Positions 34,932-47,860 of a DNA stretch of 64,000 nucleotides are shown piece after piece. Every line of letters starts with the position of its first letter. Positions within the stretch are counted from its first letter, which is position 1. The notes under the pieces are model-generated. The model ran no database searches. It was not told the DNA's origin and was given only the letters and a program-made list of their open reading frames with translations. This DNA is from Lasioglossum baleicum. Its lineage: Eukaryota > Arthropoda > Insecta > Hymenoptera > Halictidae. The position numbers and the translations under genes were made by a program. Where the stretch lies: contig NC_134933.1 in assembly GCF_051020765.1 (NCBI RefSeq), positions 18,945,461-19,009,460 on the forward strand. Direction: 5' to 3'.

Positions 34932-35574
34932 CTGACAATTAGGGACGGGATCAAGTTCAATATGTACTCACTAATCCGAGTCAATTTCAATAACCAAATT
35001 TCATTTCATGGGTTTCGAATGTACTACTTAAAAGCAATGATGTTTCAATGATTATATTTGAAAAGTATTCATTTTATACAAACTGATATCGAACCTCGGA
35101 ATGAGTACTCACGAGTTTCGAAAAGATACTTGTAAGTACTTCGATGTTGAAAGGAATCGAATCTTTCACAAGTAGTACTCGAATCTTGAAAATCTGAACT
35201 GCATAGTAGGTTTTAAGCACTTTCCTTATTAAATTCGTAAGTATTTAAGTCTAATATTTCCGATAGATTATGAAACATTAGAGGACAACATAATTGATTT
35301 TAAAGGCAAAAAAATAATGATTAGAAAAATCATAGAATTTCTGGTACGATATTCATAGAAGTTTCGAATCTGTTCGACCAAGATTCGAATATACTTGCAA
35401 GTGTTATTTCCGTTTACCAAAGTACTTGTATAAGTTTCGAAACTGTCTGGCACAGGTTCGAGTATACTTAGGAGTACTATTTCTGTTTTTCGAAGTACTT
35501 ATAGAGAGTTCGAATTGAATCAATCAAAGTTCGAACCTGTTTGCGAGGTACTTGATCCCATCGCTACCGACAAC
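34932..35574. mobile_element. hAT-like element with subterminal AAGTACTT repeats
   Basis: Inverted ends TAGGGACGGGATCAAGT (34,940) and the reverse of ACTTGATCCCATCGCTA (ending 35,566) bound a 627-bp element. CTGACAAT and CCGACAAC flank it, which is a likely diverged 8-bp target duplication. The interior carries repeated GTTTCGAA...AAGTACTT units spaced about 73-84 bp apart (for example 35,361 and 35,434). Subterminal repeats of this kind bind transposase in hAT elements. No coding frame is present. Confidence 0.7.
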
Positions 35575-36401
35575 CACGCGATATGGTTAATGAAGATGCA
35601 GTACTCGCGCATTTCGCGTACAAGAGATAAATAAAGAATGGAGGCGAGTGAAAAACTCGAATTCTTCAGGCGCGGTCAAGGCAGTTCGAGGCAAAGTGTT
35701 TGGAGACACTCGGATCCTCGCAGCTTTGTCGTCGCCGCGTCTCGCCGCGCCGTCGAGAAACAAGCAGAACCCGCGCAAAAAACTCGGGCTTGTCTAAATT
35801 GAAAATTCGCGCGGAATTCTTCCGCTATCAATTGCCGTTCCCCCCTCCCGCGCCCTCGAGGAAATTACACCGTAAGCTCTGGTTGCGAAACGCGAGACTG
35901 AAAGTAACGAGGCACGCCGCGCGCCGGTACGTGTGTAACGGGGCCCGGTCTGGTAATCAAAGAAATTCTTTGAAAAAGAAACTCGGTCGCCCTCCACCTC
36001 ACCCCCTTCCACGCGGCATTTTTGCTTCGGTCACGACCCGGTGAACGAAAGCGTTTCTTAGATCGGCGTATTGCTTCTTGTTAGACGAAGCTTCACGTTT
36101 TATTTATCGCACGCAGACTTTAACCTTCTCTCTGTGTACTACTACATATTCGAATGTTAACTGCATAAGTATTTTTGAAATTTTATTGATTTTAAAAAGA
36201 TAAGTAGACAATACTTAAAAAATTTGAAACATGTTAACTGTTATAAAAATTTAATAATCATTCATATTTTATACAACTGTAAACATATTAATCGATAAAT
36301 ATAGAAAAACAGACAATTTAGAATTTTATAGAGCTAAAATGGTCATTTGACACACTGTGCGTCGCCATAAAACCTAGCACCACACCCCGTCGCTAATTTG
36401 A

Positions 36402-36440
36402 AACCGTTAAAATGCACCGTTCCCTTGTCCATAAACCAGC
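36402..36440 (+). repeat. Short dispersed repeat, copy 1
   Basis: ACCGTTAAAATGCACCGTTC followed by CCTTGTCCATAAA recurs at 36,918-36,955 with about 85 percent identity, 516 bp away. Confidence 0.5.
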
Positions 36441-36884
36441 TGCTCGATGGTAAGTTTAGAGTACAGTTGACCCTTGAAGTTTGAGCATAATCCGCTCCAG
36501 GGGACCGTTCGATCTTCGAGTTGTTCGAACTTCAAATTAAGATCTCCCTTTTCGAGTAATGTAGATTTAATTAAATTTCATAGTCGAGGCCTCTAACAAG
36601 CGTCGAAATGACGAACATTCTTTCATCTTACTTTCTTCGCTGTTCGCATTTCGCTTGTCTGACCCGGGCCGTTGTCTAACGACAAATGAATTTTCTTCAT
36701 ACTTCGAGTTTCCGTTCGAATTTAGAAACTGACATTCTTGTTCAAATTTCAAATTGTCCGTGCCTTGAGAATGTAGTATACATATAGTTACAGTAACTTA
36801 TAATTGCTTGGAGACTTGCTGAACAGATCGAGAAAGTATACTTAAAATTAATCTTATGGCAGTCACGTTGTTGCAGTGCATATG

Positions 36885-36955
36885 TATATGTGATAGGTAC
36901 ATTTACCCTAATTCACAACCGTTAAAATGTACCATTCCCTGGACCATAAATCGGG
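36885..36955 (+). repeat. Right end of GTACATTTACC-type element followed by short repeat copy 2
   Basis: ATAGGTACATTTACCC|TA matches the right terminus of the element ending at 46,821. It is followed by ACCGTTAAAATGTACCATTC, the partner of the repeat at 36,402. Confidence 0.45.
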
Positions 36956-38161
36956 TGTGCATTTCCTGGAGCCAAAAGCACTGGTATCGCGTTTGCCTCG
37001 GCAACCAGGCCCTGTCACTCGAAAAGAGTGTCTTTGACGTGCCGTCGGCGAATATCAACGTTGTATCCTGCTTGGGCAATTTGCGGGAATCGGAGCGGGT
37101 CGGGTCGGGTCGGTTCAGGCTCAACGAAATCAACGGGTCCAAATGATTGTCATAATTAACGGGACGCCGAAGCGGCGCGGCGGGGTTATTTATGTTTTGA
37201 GTAAATACCGCGACGCAAATCGGAGACACGCGCCGAGCGCCGCGCGGGCCGAGGTTTATGTTTCCTGTCCCATATTCGACAGTCGACGGTTTAAAGGTTA
37301 AACCGAGAGAGTGAGAGGGAGGGAGAGGGAGAGAAAGGGAGCCCGTACCACGGGACTCTCCCCCGTGTCATTCGAAATAACGCTTTCATTTGGTCAACAG
37401 TTGGCCGAGCGGATGATTGATCGTTTGAGCTCCGGCCGGAATCATCGATTACACCCCCGGCCGAGGGTATAAACGAATTTACTTGGCCGGCGACTGCGAG
37501 CGAAATTCATCCATCAGGAACAAAATAATCCTGGTGATCCTTTGAAAGCTTGCCCCACAGTTTTCGGCCAGTACCAGCCCGTCCCGTCCCGACCCGACCC
37601 GGGCGCGCGAGCTCTCTTTATTTTCAATTTCTCCATCGAAAACACCATTGCGAACCTTTCTCCGCGTAGATCCGACACACACTATATAAAACTGTTGCAA
37701 AGCGAATATTCCGTGTCACGAGTCGGATCCAAGCCCGGTCGATAAGAATCGCGACGCGTGCAAAATTTAAACACAGCAACGCAGAAATCACAACTGGTTC
37801 CGTGACGACTGTCGCACGGAAAACATAGCGCTCCCGGCTGCGTTGTGGATCGCGAAAATTGAAACTGTGTCGCTTTCTTTTTGTTCACGAATGGAGAATA
37901 GTGGATATTATTTGCCGGCGCTCTGTTCACCTGCAACGAGCTTAACAATCGTTGAAGCTCGTCACAGGCGAAACGTGTTCTACGATTCGGTTGGTTATCA
38001 AGTTTTATGTGGAATATATTTCTAGAAAAATATTTTATTCCTTTATTTACTGATGCTGTAGACCATGTTTGATTTATACAGCATACATTAGTATAACGCC
38101 TTACGAATAATAATGAAGTATATATCGGTATATAAAATAAAATTAATATAAACGGTAGACG

Positions 38162-38510
38162 CTAAATTATAATCTTACATGTTTTGAGGAAGTTGAAAAC
38201 GAATATTAGCGCAATAATGTCTCGCACGCTTAGAAAAAATTTATAATTTAAGGAGGGTAGTATTTACGATTGTGAGGAGCAGTGCAAATAACAAGTGTCC
38301 TCGTTCTGAATCATATTCTGGACATTGCCAGATGATATGGTTAAAGTCTCGAGCTTCTGCTCCCCGCACTCACAGGAACTTAAAAAGAGTTTTGTTAATA
38401 TGTGGATTTTGTACATTTTAGTAGTTAAGACGTCAGCAGGATTTCGAAATATTGGTACATTATGTTGAATTTGTTGAAGGTAATACCTGAAGGAATATGA
38501 TTTCACTGAA
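38162..38510 (-). pseudogene. Decayed C-terminal fragment of a non-LTR retrotransposon ORF2
   Basis: Read on the minus strand, three frames in succession give LINE-like signatures. First comes LFLSSCECGEQ near 38,360-38,385. Then a frame change gives FNHIIWQCPEYDSERGHLLF near 38,280-38,335. Another change gives IFVFNFLKTCKIII followed by TAG at 38,162. CxCG followed by HIIWxCP is the zinc-knuckle-like motif at the C-terminus of I/R1/Jockey-group LINE proteins, and a short tail before the stop is usual. Downstream to about 38,025 is AT-rich sequence compatible with a LINE 3' UTR. The copy is clearly dead: it has at least two frameshifts and no upstream reverse transcriptase was recognised. Clade assignment is uncertain. 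Confidence 0.7.
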
Positions 38511-38992
38511 TTATATTACGGTTGCTTGTTTGATATGAAAAAATTCTGGTCACAATTCGCAGTCTGTTTATAGAATATAAGGATTTTATTCGATGAAACG
38601 ACTCTTCAATAACATAGCGATATGTAAACTAGTCTCTAAACCGAGTTTCCAAAAACCGATACATTCTGTAGCAAACGTGTTTACCAGAATTGTTTTTCCG
38701 ACTGATACTGAATTAGGCAAATACTTCGAACGCGGGTGAACAAACGATGTTTTCCTCTCTATCGCAGTGTCAGTGATAATACTGTGACGAAAATAATCGA
38801 GTACAATAATATTGATGCTCTGCAGCCGAAGAATTGGAATATTTATCCGTCTCTTGTTTTTACAGCTTAATCTGCCCCTCGATGTCGAATTAACACAATG
38901 CTTCGTTAATAAATAATTACACAATAATTAAATAATTAATCTCCTTCTCGCCGACACCTCTAGAAATGTGCTATGTGCCATTTTAAACTGTG

Positions 38993-39065
38993 GTTCGGAA
39001 CCCACCTTATAAAAACTATAGGTCCCGTCGCAAAATAAACACAGCAGTTAGAAAAGCTACGTAAA
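38993..39065 (+). repeat. Dispersed repeat, strong match to 52.57 kb
   Basis: About 73 bp containing CTATAGGTCCCGTCGCAAAA and ACACAGCAGTTAGAAAAG recur at 52,574-52,645 at about 90 percent identity. The match stops abruptly on both sides. Confidence 0.7.
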
Positions 39066-41530
39066 TTGAATAAAAATAAATAAATAAATCTCCTTCACCA
39101 TTAGAAGTATCAAAAAAGAAGCAACTTTCGTGCGAACATTTTTTTTTTAAAGATATTTCATTGCATTGAGATAAAACAGACGCCCTATAAAATATTTACT
39201 TTCCATAAAGTGTCAAAAAGTGATAGGAAAACATGACAACAGTTTGTTTAAATTGACAATTAAATGTTATTGTTAGAAAGAAACTTTAATTCGTGAATGC
39301 TGAAGCTGTTTAAACTGTCTCAATTGTAGTGGTAGAAACAAAAGTAGCTCAGCCCAAAGAGAAAGCGAACCGAAAAGCGTAACGGCGAGAGACAAATCGC
39401 TCGAGCACGGTGCTCAAGAAATAAAGGAACCAGTGGCTCGGAATCTAGGTAAGTCGCGGCCACTAAATTCCCTAGAATCGATCGTAATGGCCGGCGTGTG
39501 TACCTTTCGCGCCGCTACAGATAAGCCCGGGAAGCATCGGGATTAGTATACAGCGATAAATCAGAATTAATTTGAACGTCGCCGCGCTATCCCTTTTAAC
39601 GGGTGAGTTTTACTTGCTCGCCGAACCGTAGAATCGAAAAAGAGAACGCTCGACAATGGGAGAACGGTTAGGGGGTTTCAAGGGATGACGATGAGGGAAG
39701 ACGGGGGTTGGCGGAGGAAAGAAAGAGGATAGAGAAGAGAGAGAGAGAGAGAAAGAGGGAGAAAGGGAGGGAGAAGTCGAGGGAGATTCATAAATCCAAA
39801 TAAACGTTTGGAGCCTCTTCTGCCTTGCAGATTTCAAACGATCGCGGGCTTCCAAAGCGAATTCGAATATCCCCACCCCCGGCGCGCCACCCTTCTCCGG
39901 TTAATATTCCCTTTCGCGTTATTCATTGTTCCGACGTATGATTCAGCGGCTGCGCGGGACAAGGGTCCTTTAAGGTAGACTTGACATTTGAATTTTAAAG
40001 TAAATCGAGTCTTCCCCTCCATTATCGCGCGGCCGACAGGTAATTTCTGGTTTACTTCGTCCAAAAACGCTCGCGCCATACCCGAAAATGGAAACGTTTG
40101 ACGTGACCAGCTCGTTCCCGATTCGATCCCCCTCTGGTCCAGCTGCTCCCCACCAACACAACAAAATTAATTTACCTTTACAGGCATCCGGGATCGTGAA
40201 TAATACGTGTCGCTAAACATACATGAAATTCAAATTGAATTACAATACTATTGGGCAAAATGTGTCGACAATCTCGAGAAATAATTTAATACATTTTTCC
40301 ATCGATCATTGTGACAAAAATTTTACAAAATCCAGCAAAACTCAATTTCAGCAGTTTTACAAGACAACATATCCCAGTCAAATGCGTAAACTGCTTAGTA
40401 GGCTTAATAGAAAATAGGGTACATTTTAAGCTATCACAACAGCTGCAGACAAAGCAGCAGTAAGCTTCCTCAAGGGACACAGCAAATTAATTAGAACAGC
40501 TAATAAAATCCCAAGGATTAACGCACCGCAGTAGAAATGTTGCGTTAGAGCGCAACGAAAGTGAGATTCGATCGTTATCGCGTGATCCAGTTCGAAAAAT
40601 CTTGCGACAAATCGGTGGCCAGGTGCGTGCACGTGTTTGGGGTGTTCTGTTCGACTTTGCGAAGTGAAATTTCGCGAGCGTGCCTTCGAAGTTTCGCGTT
40701 GGTTGTGCGCTTGACAGCCGCGGGCTCCGCACAGCGGGTCGGCTTGCGGAAAGAGGATGCACTGCGGATGCAGTTGCAAGTGGGTTTCGGAATTTCGTGC
40801 CTTCGGACGGGTCGCCGCTTTGGCCCCCTTGTGTACGTACACTTTCGTACTCTTTCCGAACTGATCCGCGAGTCTCGAACCGCGCTGTTTCCTGTGCCTC
40901 CGATGCGATCGTCGCGCGGGCAGAGGATTGCGCTTGCTGAACGGGGTGAAAAAGGGCGTGGGAGAGCCACGGCGCTCCAAGTATGCAGGTATCCGAAGTA
41001 ATAACGTGTCGGCCGGAGGATATGCTACGGGAAGACTCCCTTATTAAAAGGCTTCGGTGGCACTTTGGGGTCGGGGCACTACTTATGCCCGTAAATAACG
41101 ACCATCCCCGACCATGGATGGCGTCGACCCCGCCTGAATACCTCGTCGGGCCACCCAGACCTTCCAGACACTCTTCCAGCTTCTTATTTTTACGAGGGAC
41201 GCAAGCTCAAAACAAATTTAAACGGTCGTTGCTCTGATCGTGCTTCGAAATCCTGCGGCGCGGCGCTTAGCGGGACACTATACTTCTAGCGGGATTACAA
41301 AATGAATGCAAGCTGTGGTGACTTTACATTTTGTAGATGAGGTGAAGGATCTTTCAGTCTACTGTATCGAATTCTTTTTTAAACTTTGTAACGGTTCCTC
41401 TGACGGGAAAATCCATCTGAATGTTCTCTGATTAAGGATCCTATTTATAATGATGTATCGAAATCTAGCGGTGTTTGAAATGTTACTGCTGAACGAATGC
41501 AAAACGTAATAATTTAACAATGTACATAAA

Positions 41531-41556
41531 CCAGGGACCAAAAATAACAGTTATTC
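41531..41556 (+). mobile_element. Terminus of a CCAGGGACC-type MITE
   Basis: CCAGGGACCAAAAATAACAG is the same left end as the element at 58,325. The remainder is not recognisable. Confidence 0.4.
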
Positions 41557-44500
41557 TAAAATTTTCTACGATAAATATCATTAATAAAAAGTTGATCATT
41601 ACTGAAATTTAAGATAATGTGCACAAAATATAAAGAAAAAATAAAAAGAAGAAAAATTAGTCTAATTGTAAGTACAAATGAAATGACTAGCCTGATAATT
41701 GACATACAAAAGAACAAGCAGATAAATGAAAAAATGAAGAACGAAAATTTCAAGCCCTCAAAATGGCAGAAAAATATTTGAATCTAGGATTGTAATGAAT
41801 TCGAGAGGAAGTCGGTAGATAATAATTCATGCAGCTAATATTGAATCGCCTTGAAAATCGATCGATACTTCAGTTTTACCAAGACAAATCTTTTCCCGAA
41901 TATGTACAAACTTTTCTCGAATATTGACGAGGAATCGGACTCGTTCGTAATTATCTGGAGAGAGGCGGTATCGGTTTCTGAAGGCTGCGACGAAACAATT
42001 GGGTCACTCTGTTTGGTTGTCGAAAAGAGAAAGAGTGAACCGGGGGGACAAGACTGTCCTGTGTCAAGCGTATTAGCGAGATCGAAATGGAGCGTCACAA
42101 TATTGACAAGACAATTCCGTCTAAATTGTCGCGTAAACAGAAATATCGAGTTTGACCGTTCTGTTGTGCACGGAATTATCGCGTGACATTGATCGGCGTC
42201 GAATCGTTATCGTCGAGCGAGTGCAAAAATTCTGACCGGAATTCTGACTTTCCAAATTATTTATTTAGAGACAGCGGTAGTCTACAATCTGTAGTAAATT
42301 CTCGGTTCTTCTTTGGAAAATAAATTTCAAAAAGACATTCAACAAAAACTTTGAGATCTTCTCTTCAGAAATATTCAAACAATTTGTACATATAGTGTTT
42401 GCAGTATTTATTTCACTTTCTTGAACCTTGTACCTAACATATAGTATACAGTAAAGTCGCGATTCTTTTCAAACAACATGTGTTCTGCACGGACGTTTTA
42501 GGTTAGGCCCTAGAAGTTCAATACATACATTGATTGGACAAGTTTGAACAGTTCGAAGAGCAAAAATGGCTTGCATGGCATCGAATAATCCGTCGAAACA
42601 ACGGAGGTACGCAGGCGGTTAGCGATCGTTAGGTGACAATTATGTGAGGAGCGATAGCGTGCGAACGGCCGATCGACGGCCGGAGATTATCGTCCTCGGA
42701 TTAGCGTTAAGTGTAAGATAAACACCGGAGAGCAGTTTACGGAATAACAACGCGGTATCTCACGAGATTTTCCGCCGTGGATCGTTCACATCGATAAGAC
42801 GCTCAGACGAAATGGAGGTCCGCTATGGCCGACAATATTCATCGTATGGGGTACTAGCGCGCGAAATAAGGATCACGGATAAGATTACGAAGACACTGGC
42901 GGGGGTGGCGCGGGTCGCGCGGAACGCTAACGATCTGCAAAACCGGTCGTATCGGTCGCTTCCGGTGTCATCTCATTTATCCCTTGTCCTGATACGAGAA
43001 CCAGTCTTGTCGATTCAATTTTCTCCATGTCGGAGTCAATGCAGCCCTCGCGACAGCCTCAATTAAGCAGCCTCGGAATTTTTCTCGCATGATCTAATAG
43101 TAAGATAATCTTTATTTTTGCTGATAATTAGAGCTATTGAAACTTCTTGGTTCCGCGACCACCATTGAATGATTTTTCTCGTACAAGGTCATTCAAAGGT
43201 CACGATGTTACAGGTCGTTCGACTCGTCTTGAAGTATACTATGAGCCCGCGTAATTTCAAAAACCGATAAAAAAATATTCGTCGTTCTGATTCGAACAAC
43301 TTTCACCAGGGGCAATTGTTTTGACCAGGGTTGTTTATTATTGAAATTGAAGAAAATGTACACAAAACGTACAGAAAAAAATTCGAAGAACAGAATGATT
43401 AAAAAATATCTATTAATCTTTTTCGGATGGAGCAAGCCTGTGATTTCATTGAGAAGGTTTCATACAACAAGGCGAATCAACAGACCATAAGAACAACACA
43501 AAATCTGATTGTTTGTCACATTAAATTTTGATTGTAGCAATTAATTTTATCAATAAAAAATTTATGATATAATTGATTGTCTACCACTTGAAAGATCCGT
43601 AAACTTCGAGAACAATAACATCACATATGTGCAAGTATTACGATTTCGTATATTATCTGAACAATTGTGCTTCTTCGCTTTTTTCTGACAATATCTTTTT
43701 TTACGTTTCACAAGACATTGCATTTGATAGGATACGGTGATGGCCATTGCTGAAACAAATGCTAGTAGCGAGCGCGTTAAGGAGTGCAATATGAAATATG
43801 ACAGTGGAATATGAAAGAAAGATTCTCTACAAATTGTTAGTCTATTTTGCATATGCCGAAGCGGCGTGTGTGGATCAGAACAGACCCAGGACCGTACGAC
43901 GAGGGTCAAAGTACCGAAACCGTCAGGAACGGTCACGCGTGCAGCGGCGGAGGTTGCATAAAACAGGAAGTCAGCGCAAGATTCCTTTCACAGGAATTTC
44001 CCACGAGTATTCAGGAAATTATCGGACCCCCAGAATCCACCTGGTTGAAGAATTTACGCGAGCCATGTCGATACGGTCCAAGGTACTTCGATACCACTTT
44101 CTCCTACACCCCCTGCATTTTACCGGCGGAATCACGCGGTCGGATTCGCCGATTCGCCCGATCTACGACCCAAAACCAGGACCAGGATATTTCTCTGGTA
44201 ACCCTGTTATTAACAGCTCTCTTTCCCTCCCTGTAAACGCGCGGTTGACATCGCGCGAGTTGTAACGCGATAATCTGATAGCGAAACGGTACCTATTACA
44301 CTGACGCCGGTAAATACTAAATTTATAATCGGCCAACGATCCTCCGGGCATGACCGAATCGTTCGCGATCTTCAACACTTAATTCGCGCTTTATTACACG
44401 GCGGCTACGGTAATTACCGGCTGGGAAATTATCGCGACCGTGTTCGCCGGGAAATTAAAATTGAAAACCGAACAGTGCGTTAAACAGCGCTGTTCCTGAA

Positions 44501-44603
44501 CAACATTATTCGAAAACTGCTCAATTAATGTTTCTGGCGAAAGTTGTAATCTTGATAGAAACTTTTCATAGTTAAAGCTTGTTTGTTGGTTTTAGTATCA
44601 TTA

Positions 44604-44780
44604 CTAGACTGCGGATTTTATGCATTTATGGTCGAAATGAGTAGGAGCAATTTAAACCAGCAGACAGATTAAAAAACTTTAGAAGCTCCAATGTATAAGT
44701 GCCAGTTTATCAACTTTTAATCACTTGCATATATTTACAATTTCAAAACTTTAAATTTAGCGTATCAAGTATAAACAAAG
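44604..44780 (-). mobile_element. GACTGCGG-type MITE, truncated reverse copy
   Basis: TA|GACTGCGGATTTTATGCAT followed by TTATGGTCGAAATGAG matches the terminus at 26,043. The other end is not clear; the right limit is approximate. Confidence 0.55.
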
Positions 44781-45456
44781 GTGTCGACCACACTAGCGAA
44801 TATTTATTCTGTAACCAGTTGTGTAGAAAGTGGAGCGCGAGTAATTGAAGGTTAAAATTATCAAGAAGCAATGAAATTCCTATTTGATCCTTGTCTATTG
44901 TAATCTGAGTAAACAATTTTTACTTTTCGTTATTTGACATTTATCTTCGCCAAGCAATGAGACGCTCGCTAGAATAGACGGTTCGTGGGAAGGTTCCCCG
45001 AAAAAGGTAAAAACTCGACCCGCAAGCCAGCGCGCGCGAAAGAGAAAAAGGTAGTCGGCTGATTTGAATGGAAAATATCATCGCGGGCAACGAACGGGGA
45101 AGAAGGATCCGGCAGAGAGAGAGAGAGAGAGGCTGGGCTTTCGACACTTTTCCGAGTGCGTCAGCTGAACGGCGAATTGTTAATTCGTCGGCGAAGCGTT
45201 TCCGGGCAACTGGTCCCTTCCATTTGCTTGGAGCGTGAGCGAACGGCGAGAAAACGCGGTAATTAATACGCAGCGAAGCAGCGCAGCGGTCCGAAAAATA
45301 AACAGTTTGCCTGAGCTCGGTTCGGCTGGCGCACCATTTTTCCCGGCATATTATGTATGCCGTTCTCCTAATGTTTTATTTACAATATCAACCGCGTCTC
45401 TAACAGGCACGGATTACCGAAAAATGGCCGATAGAACCCTCCTCTTTCCCCCTATT

Positions 45457-45461
<5 letters not shown>

Positions 45462-45527
<66 letters not shown>
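45462..45527. repeat. (CT)n microsatellite, about 66 bp
   Basis: A pure CT run. It creates a Ser-Leu repeat inside a long but artefactual 236-codon open frame at 45,235-45,945. A short (CA)n run follows at about 45,660-45,677. Confidence 0.95.
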
Positions 45528-45534
<7 letters not shown>

Positions 45535-46156
45535 ATTCCTCTCGCTCGCAGTACAGAGTCATCGGCGAGTAATAAATCCGGATGGGAAAACGGCAGCGTT
45601 TCGGTCACCGGGAATCGTTCAATTTTTTCCTCGAGGCTGTATATCAATTTTTGTGAAAAAAAACACACACACACACATAAAAACACTCATACATTCAGAC
45701 AAACACGTGTACGTACATACCTACGCGCATGTATGGGCACGATTGCGTTTCGTTATGGGAATCGCACGAGCAGATTGCGCGACGGGCCGCGAGACCGCGT
45801 GGGAAGAGCGCACTATTTTTTTATTAGCAGCGTTATCAACGGAACGAGGTTGCCCGCGATAATTCAGTCGTTGCGTCGACGTGTTTCCTCTCGCACGCTT
45901 CCCAGTATCAAACCAGCGCCCGGCTTCGTTTGCTCGGTAAATTAAATACGAATTAATCCCATTTACCTGAGACGCGTCGAGCGTCGCGCGCTCCGCGTTT
46001 CGAAACGACCGCCACGCGAGAAACTCGAAATTTTTAGAACGTTCTTCGTTAGATCTACGTGCACCACTACCAGTGATTATTTTACACTGTTTCGTCTACG
46101 AAACCGGGAACACAGAAAGAAGTAACTTTTCTGCAATTTTGCCAAATCTCAAGAGA

Positions 46157-46823
46157 TAGGGCAACTGTACCGATTGCTGCGATATCATGCTTCGATCGGA
46201 CTTTATTTTAATGTCATTCCTAATTTATCATGAAATAATAATATGTGTAAGCATTTTATGGAGAATACTGTGTATCAGAGTTGGGTATTAATCGATTAGA
46301 ATTTTAATCTTGATTGATTGATTAATGTATACGATTTAAAAAAGAAATCATCGAATAAATCACGCAAACAGAGTTTGTATTATTGTATACAAATCAAATG
46401 ACAATACTTTTTTTTCAGTATTCATACAGTTTTGATTTCGTATTTCATTTCGAAATTTCAGCAGTTAATCATTCATCAACTATCGGATTGACGATGACAA
46501 TTGAAAGGAACGTAATCGTTAATCGCAATTAACGACTAAACTAGGAGATTAATTGTTAATTGCGATTAACGATTGAGGACAGAAACGTCAGGAAAGGAGT
46601 AAATCTTTTGCAAAATTGCTATATTATATTAATTGATCGAAAAGGTAGCGCCCAAAGCATTTTCAAAATTGACAATTTTGTGTGCCTCGCCAACGAGAAT
46701 ACACGCTCATTGAATTGTACAAATTTATTCAGGTGAAAATGTTTATTTTTACGTATTTTAAACTCATTGGGCGAAAATACCGCAGTAAAACGTACACCCG
46801 CAGTAATAGGTACATTTACCGTA
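46157..46823. mobile_element. TA-flanked element with GTACC..ATT.CTGCG inverted ends
   Basis: The left end GGCAACTGTACCGATTGCTG and the right end, reversed, GGTAAATGTACCTATTACTG match at most positions. TA lies outside both ends, giving an element of about 663 bp. Part of its left end is duplicated at 29,151 and its right end at 36.9 kb. It contains a perfect 20-bp inverted repeat (46,514-46,533 with 46,555-46,574), which may be a nested insertion. No transposase frame is seen. Confidence 0.6.
46514..46576. repeat. Perfect 20-bp inverted repeat shared with 47.8 kb
   Basis: AATCGTTAATCGCAATTAAC at 46,514-46,533 is the exact reverse complement of 46,555-46,574. The stretch 46,531-46,576 recurs at 47,815-47,860 with 44 of 46 matches, where the left arm has decayed. 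Confidence 0.8.
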
Positions 46824-47556
46824 TCACACAATTTTCCAGAATTTGAAGAAGATTGCTTTAGCGTTTCATTGCGAATAAAAATTGCAAACGATGCAATGGA
46901 TTGGAGCGGATATTAAAGGGTGGAAAAATGCGAGTTTTTAGGCGTGCAGTTTTAGGGGGGCCAAAGTTTCTCGGAGCACGCGGCCGGAAGTCCGTAGAGT
47001 GTATCGGCAACTTCCGGCCGAGCTGTGCCCGCTGCTCTCGAAACAGCCGAAATTTCTCTCGTGAGCCGGATGCTTCTCGCTCGGATCGATATCTCGATTC
47101 GTGTTCCGGCAGGCGGACTGTTTATGGACGAATGATTATGAGCTCGTTGAATGTCCATCGGCGAATCCGTCGAACGACTGAACGAACGAACGAACGAACG
47201 GGCCAACTGCTGGCGAACGAGTGAACCGGTGAACGGCCAACGCGCCCGGCTAATGTAAACGCTGCAATATTCTGACCGGGGAGTTGTAATTTCGGCGCAA
47301 TTTACAATAATTACCAGGGATTTCGGGATGCGGAAAAATTAGCTAATCGCCTCGGAAACCTCCATGGAAATATCGTTGAACCGTGCGACCTGACGATTCG
47401 ACGATTCCACGGAACAACCGAACTTAAAGCGATATGTATTCTGATCCGGAGATAGTTCTTCTCTATAGGCCATCTTCGGGATTTTTTTTTAAACAAGTCG
47501 GAAAATGGTCATGCATTGATTTTTGGGGGATATATTTTAGTATAATATTATCTGAG

Positions 47557-47785
47557 ATATACAGGCTGTCCCAAAATTCGTGAACTTCCCGAAAGGGGGT
47601 GGTTCCTGGGACCATTTCAAACGACATTTTCGTTTGCAAAAATGTTATCCGCGGCTTTGTTTAGGAGTTATTAACGAAAAACACGGACCAATCAGAGCGC
47701 GACCTAGTTGCCACGGTCGGCCAATAGACAGTTGGCGCGCCGGGCCGACTGTGCCAACTCGCGTCTAGGTCGCGCTCTGATAAAT
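47557..47785. mobile_element. Repeat starting ACAGGCTGTCCCAAAATTCG
   Basis: The left end resembles the ACAGGGTGTCCCAAAA ends of insect repeats and is preceded by TAT. Inside, AGAGCGCGACCTAG (near 47,694) and CTAGGTCGCGCTCT (near 47,765) form an inverted pair around a GC-rich middle. The right limit is taken at the end of that pair and is approximate. Confidence 0.5.
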
Positions 47786-47814
47786 AAGTATTTAATCGTT
47801 AACCACAATTTTTT

Positions 47815-47860
47815 AACGACTAAACGAGGAGATTGATTGTTAATTGCGATTAACGATTGA
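47815..47860. repeat. Second copy of the TTAATTGCGATTAACGATT repeat
   Basis: It matches 46,531-46,576 at 44 of 46 positions. Confidence 0.75.

Noticed and set aside
39440..39460. Donor-like CTAG|GTAAGT on the plus strand, considered as the end of a non-coding first exon
   Set aside because: A single splice-like motif without a partner exon, promoter or transcript evidence is not support.
40426..41237. Several 90-184-codon frames on both strands; considered as a gene or promoter-associated exon
   Set aside because: The DNA is CpG-rich and therefore poor in stop codons on all frames. No domain, signal peptide or paired splice sites were seen.
43798..44265. Two overlapping plus-strand frames of 129 and 155 codons
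   Set aside because: Both are open over the same bases, so at most one could be real. Neither resembles a known protein and both end without a plausible donor.
45235..45945. 236-codon plus-strand frame, the longest in the window
   Set aside because: A large part is a (CT)n Ser-Leu run and a (CA)n Thr-His run. The flanks have no domain, and an overlapping minus frame is equally open.
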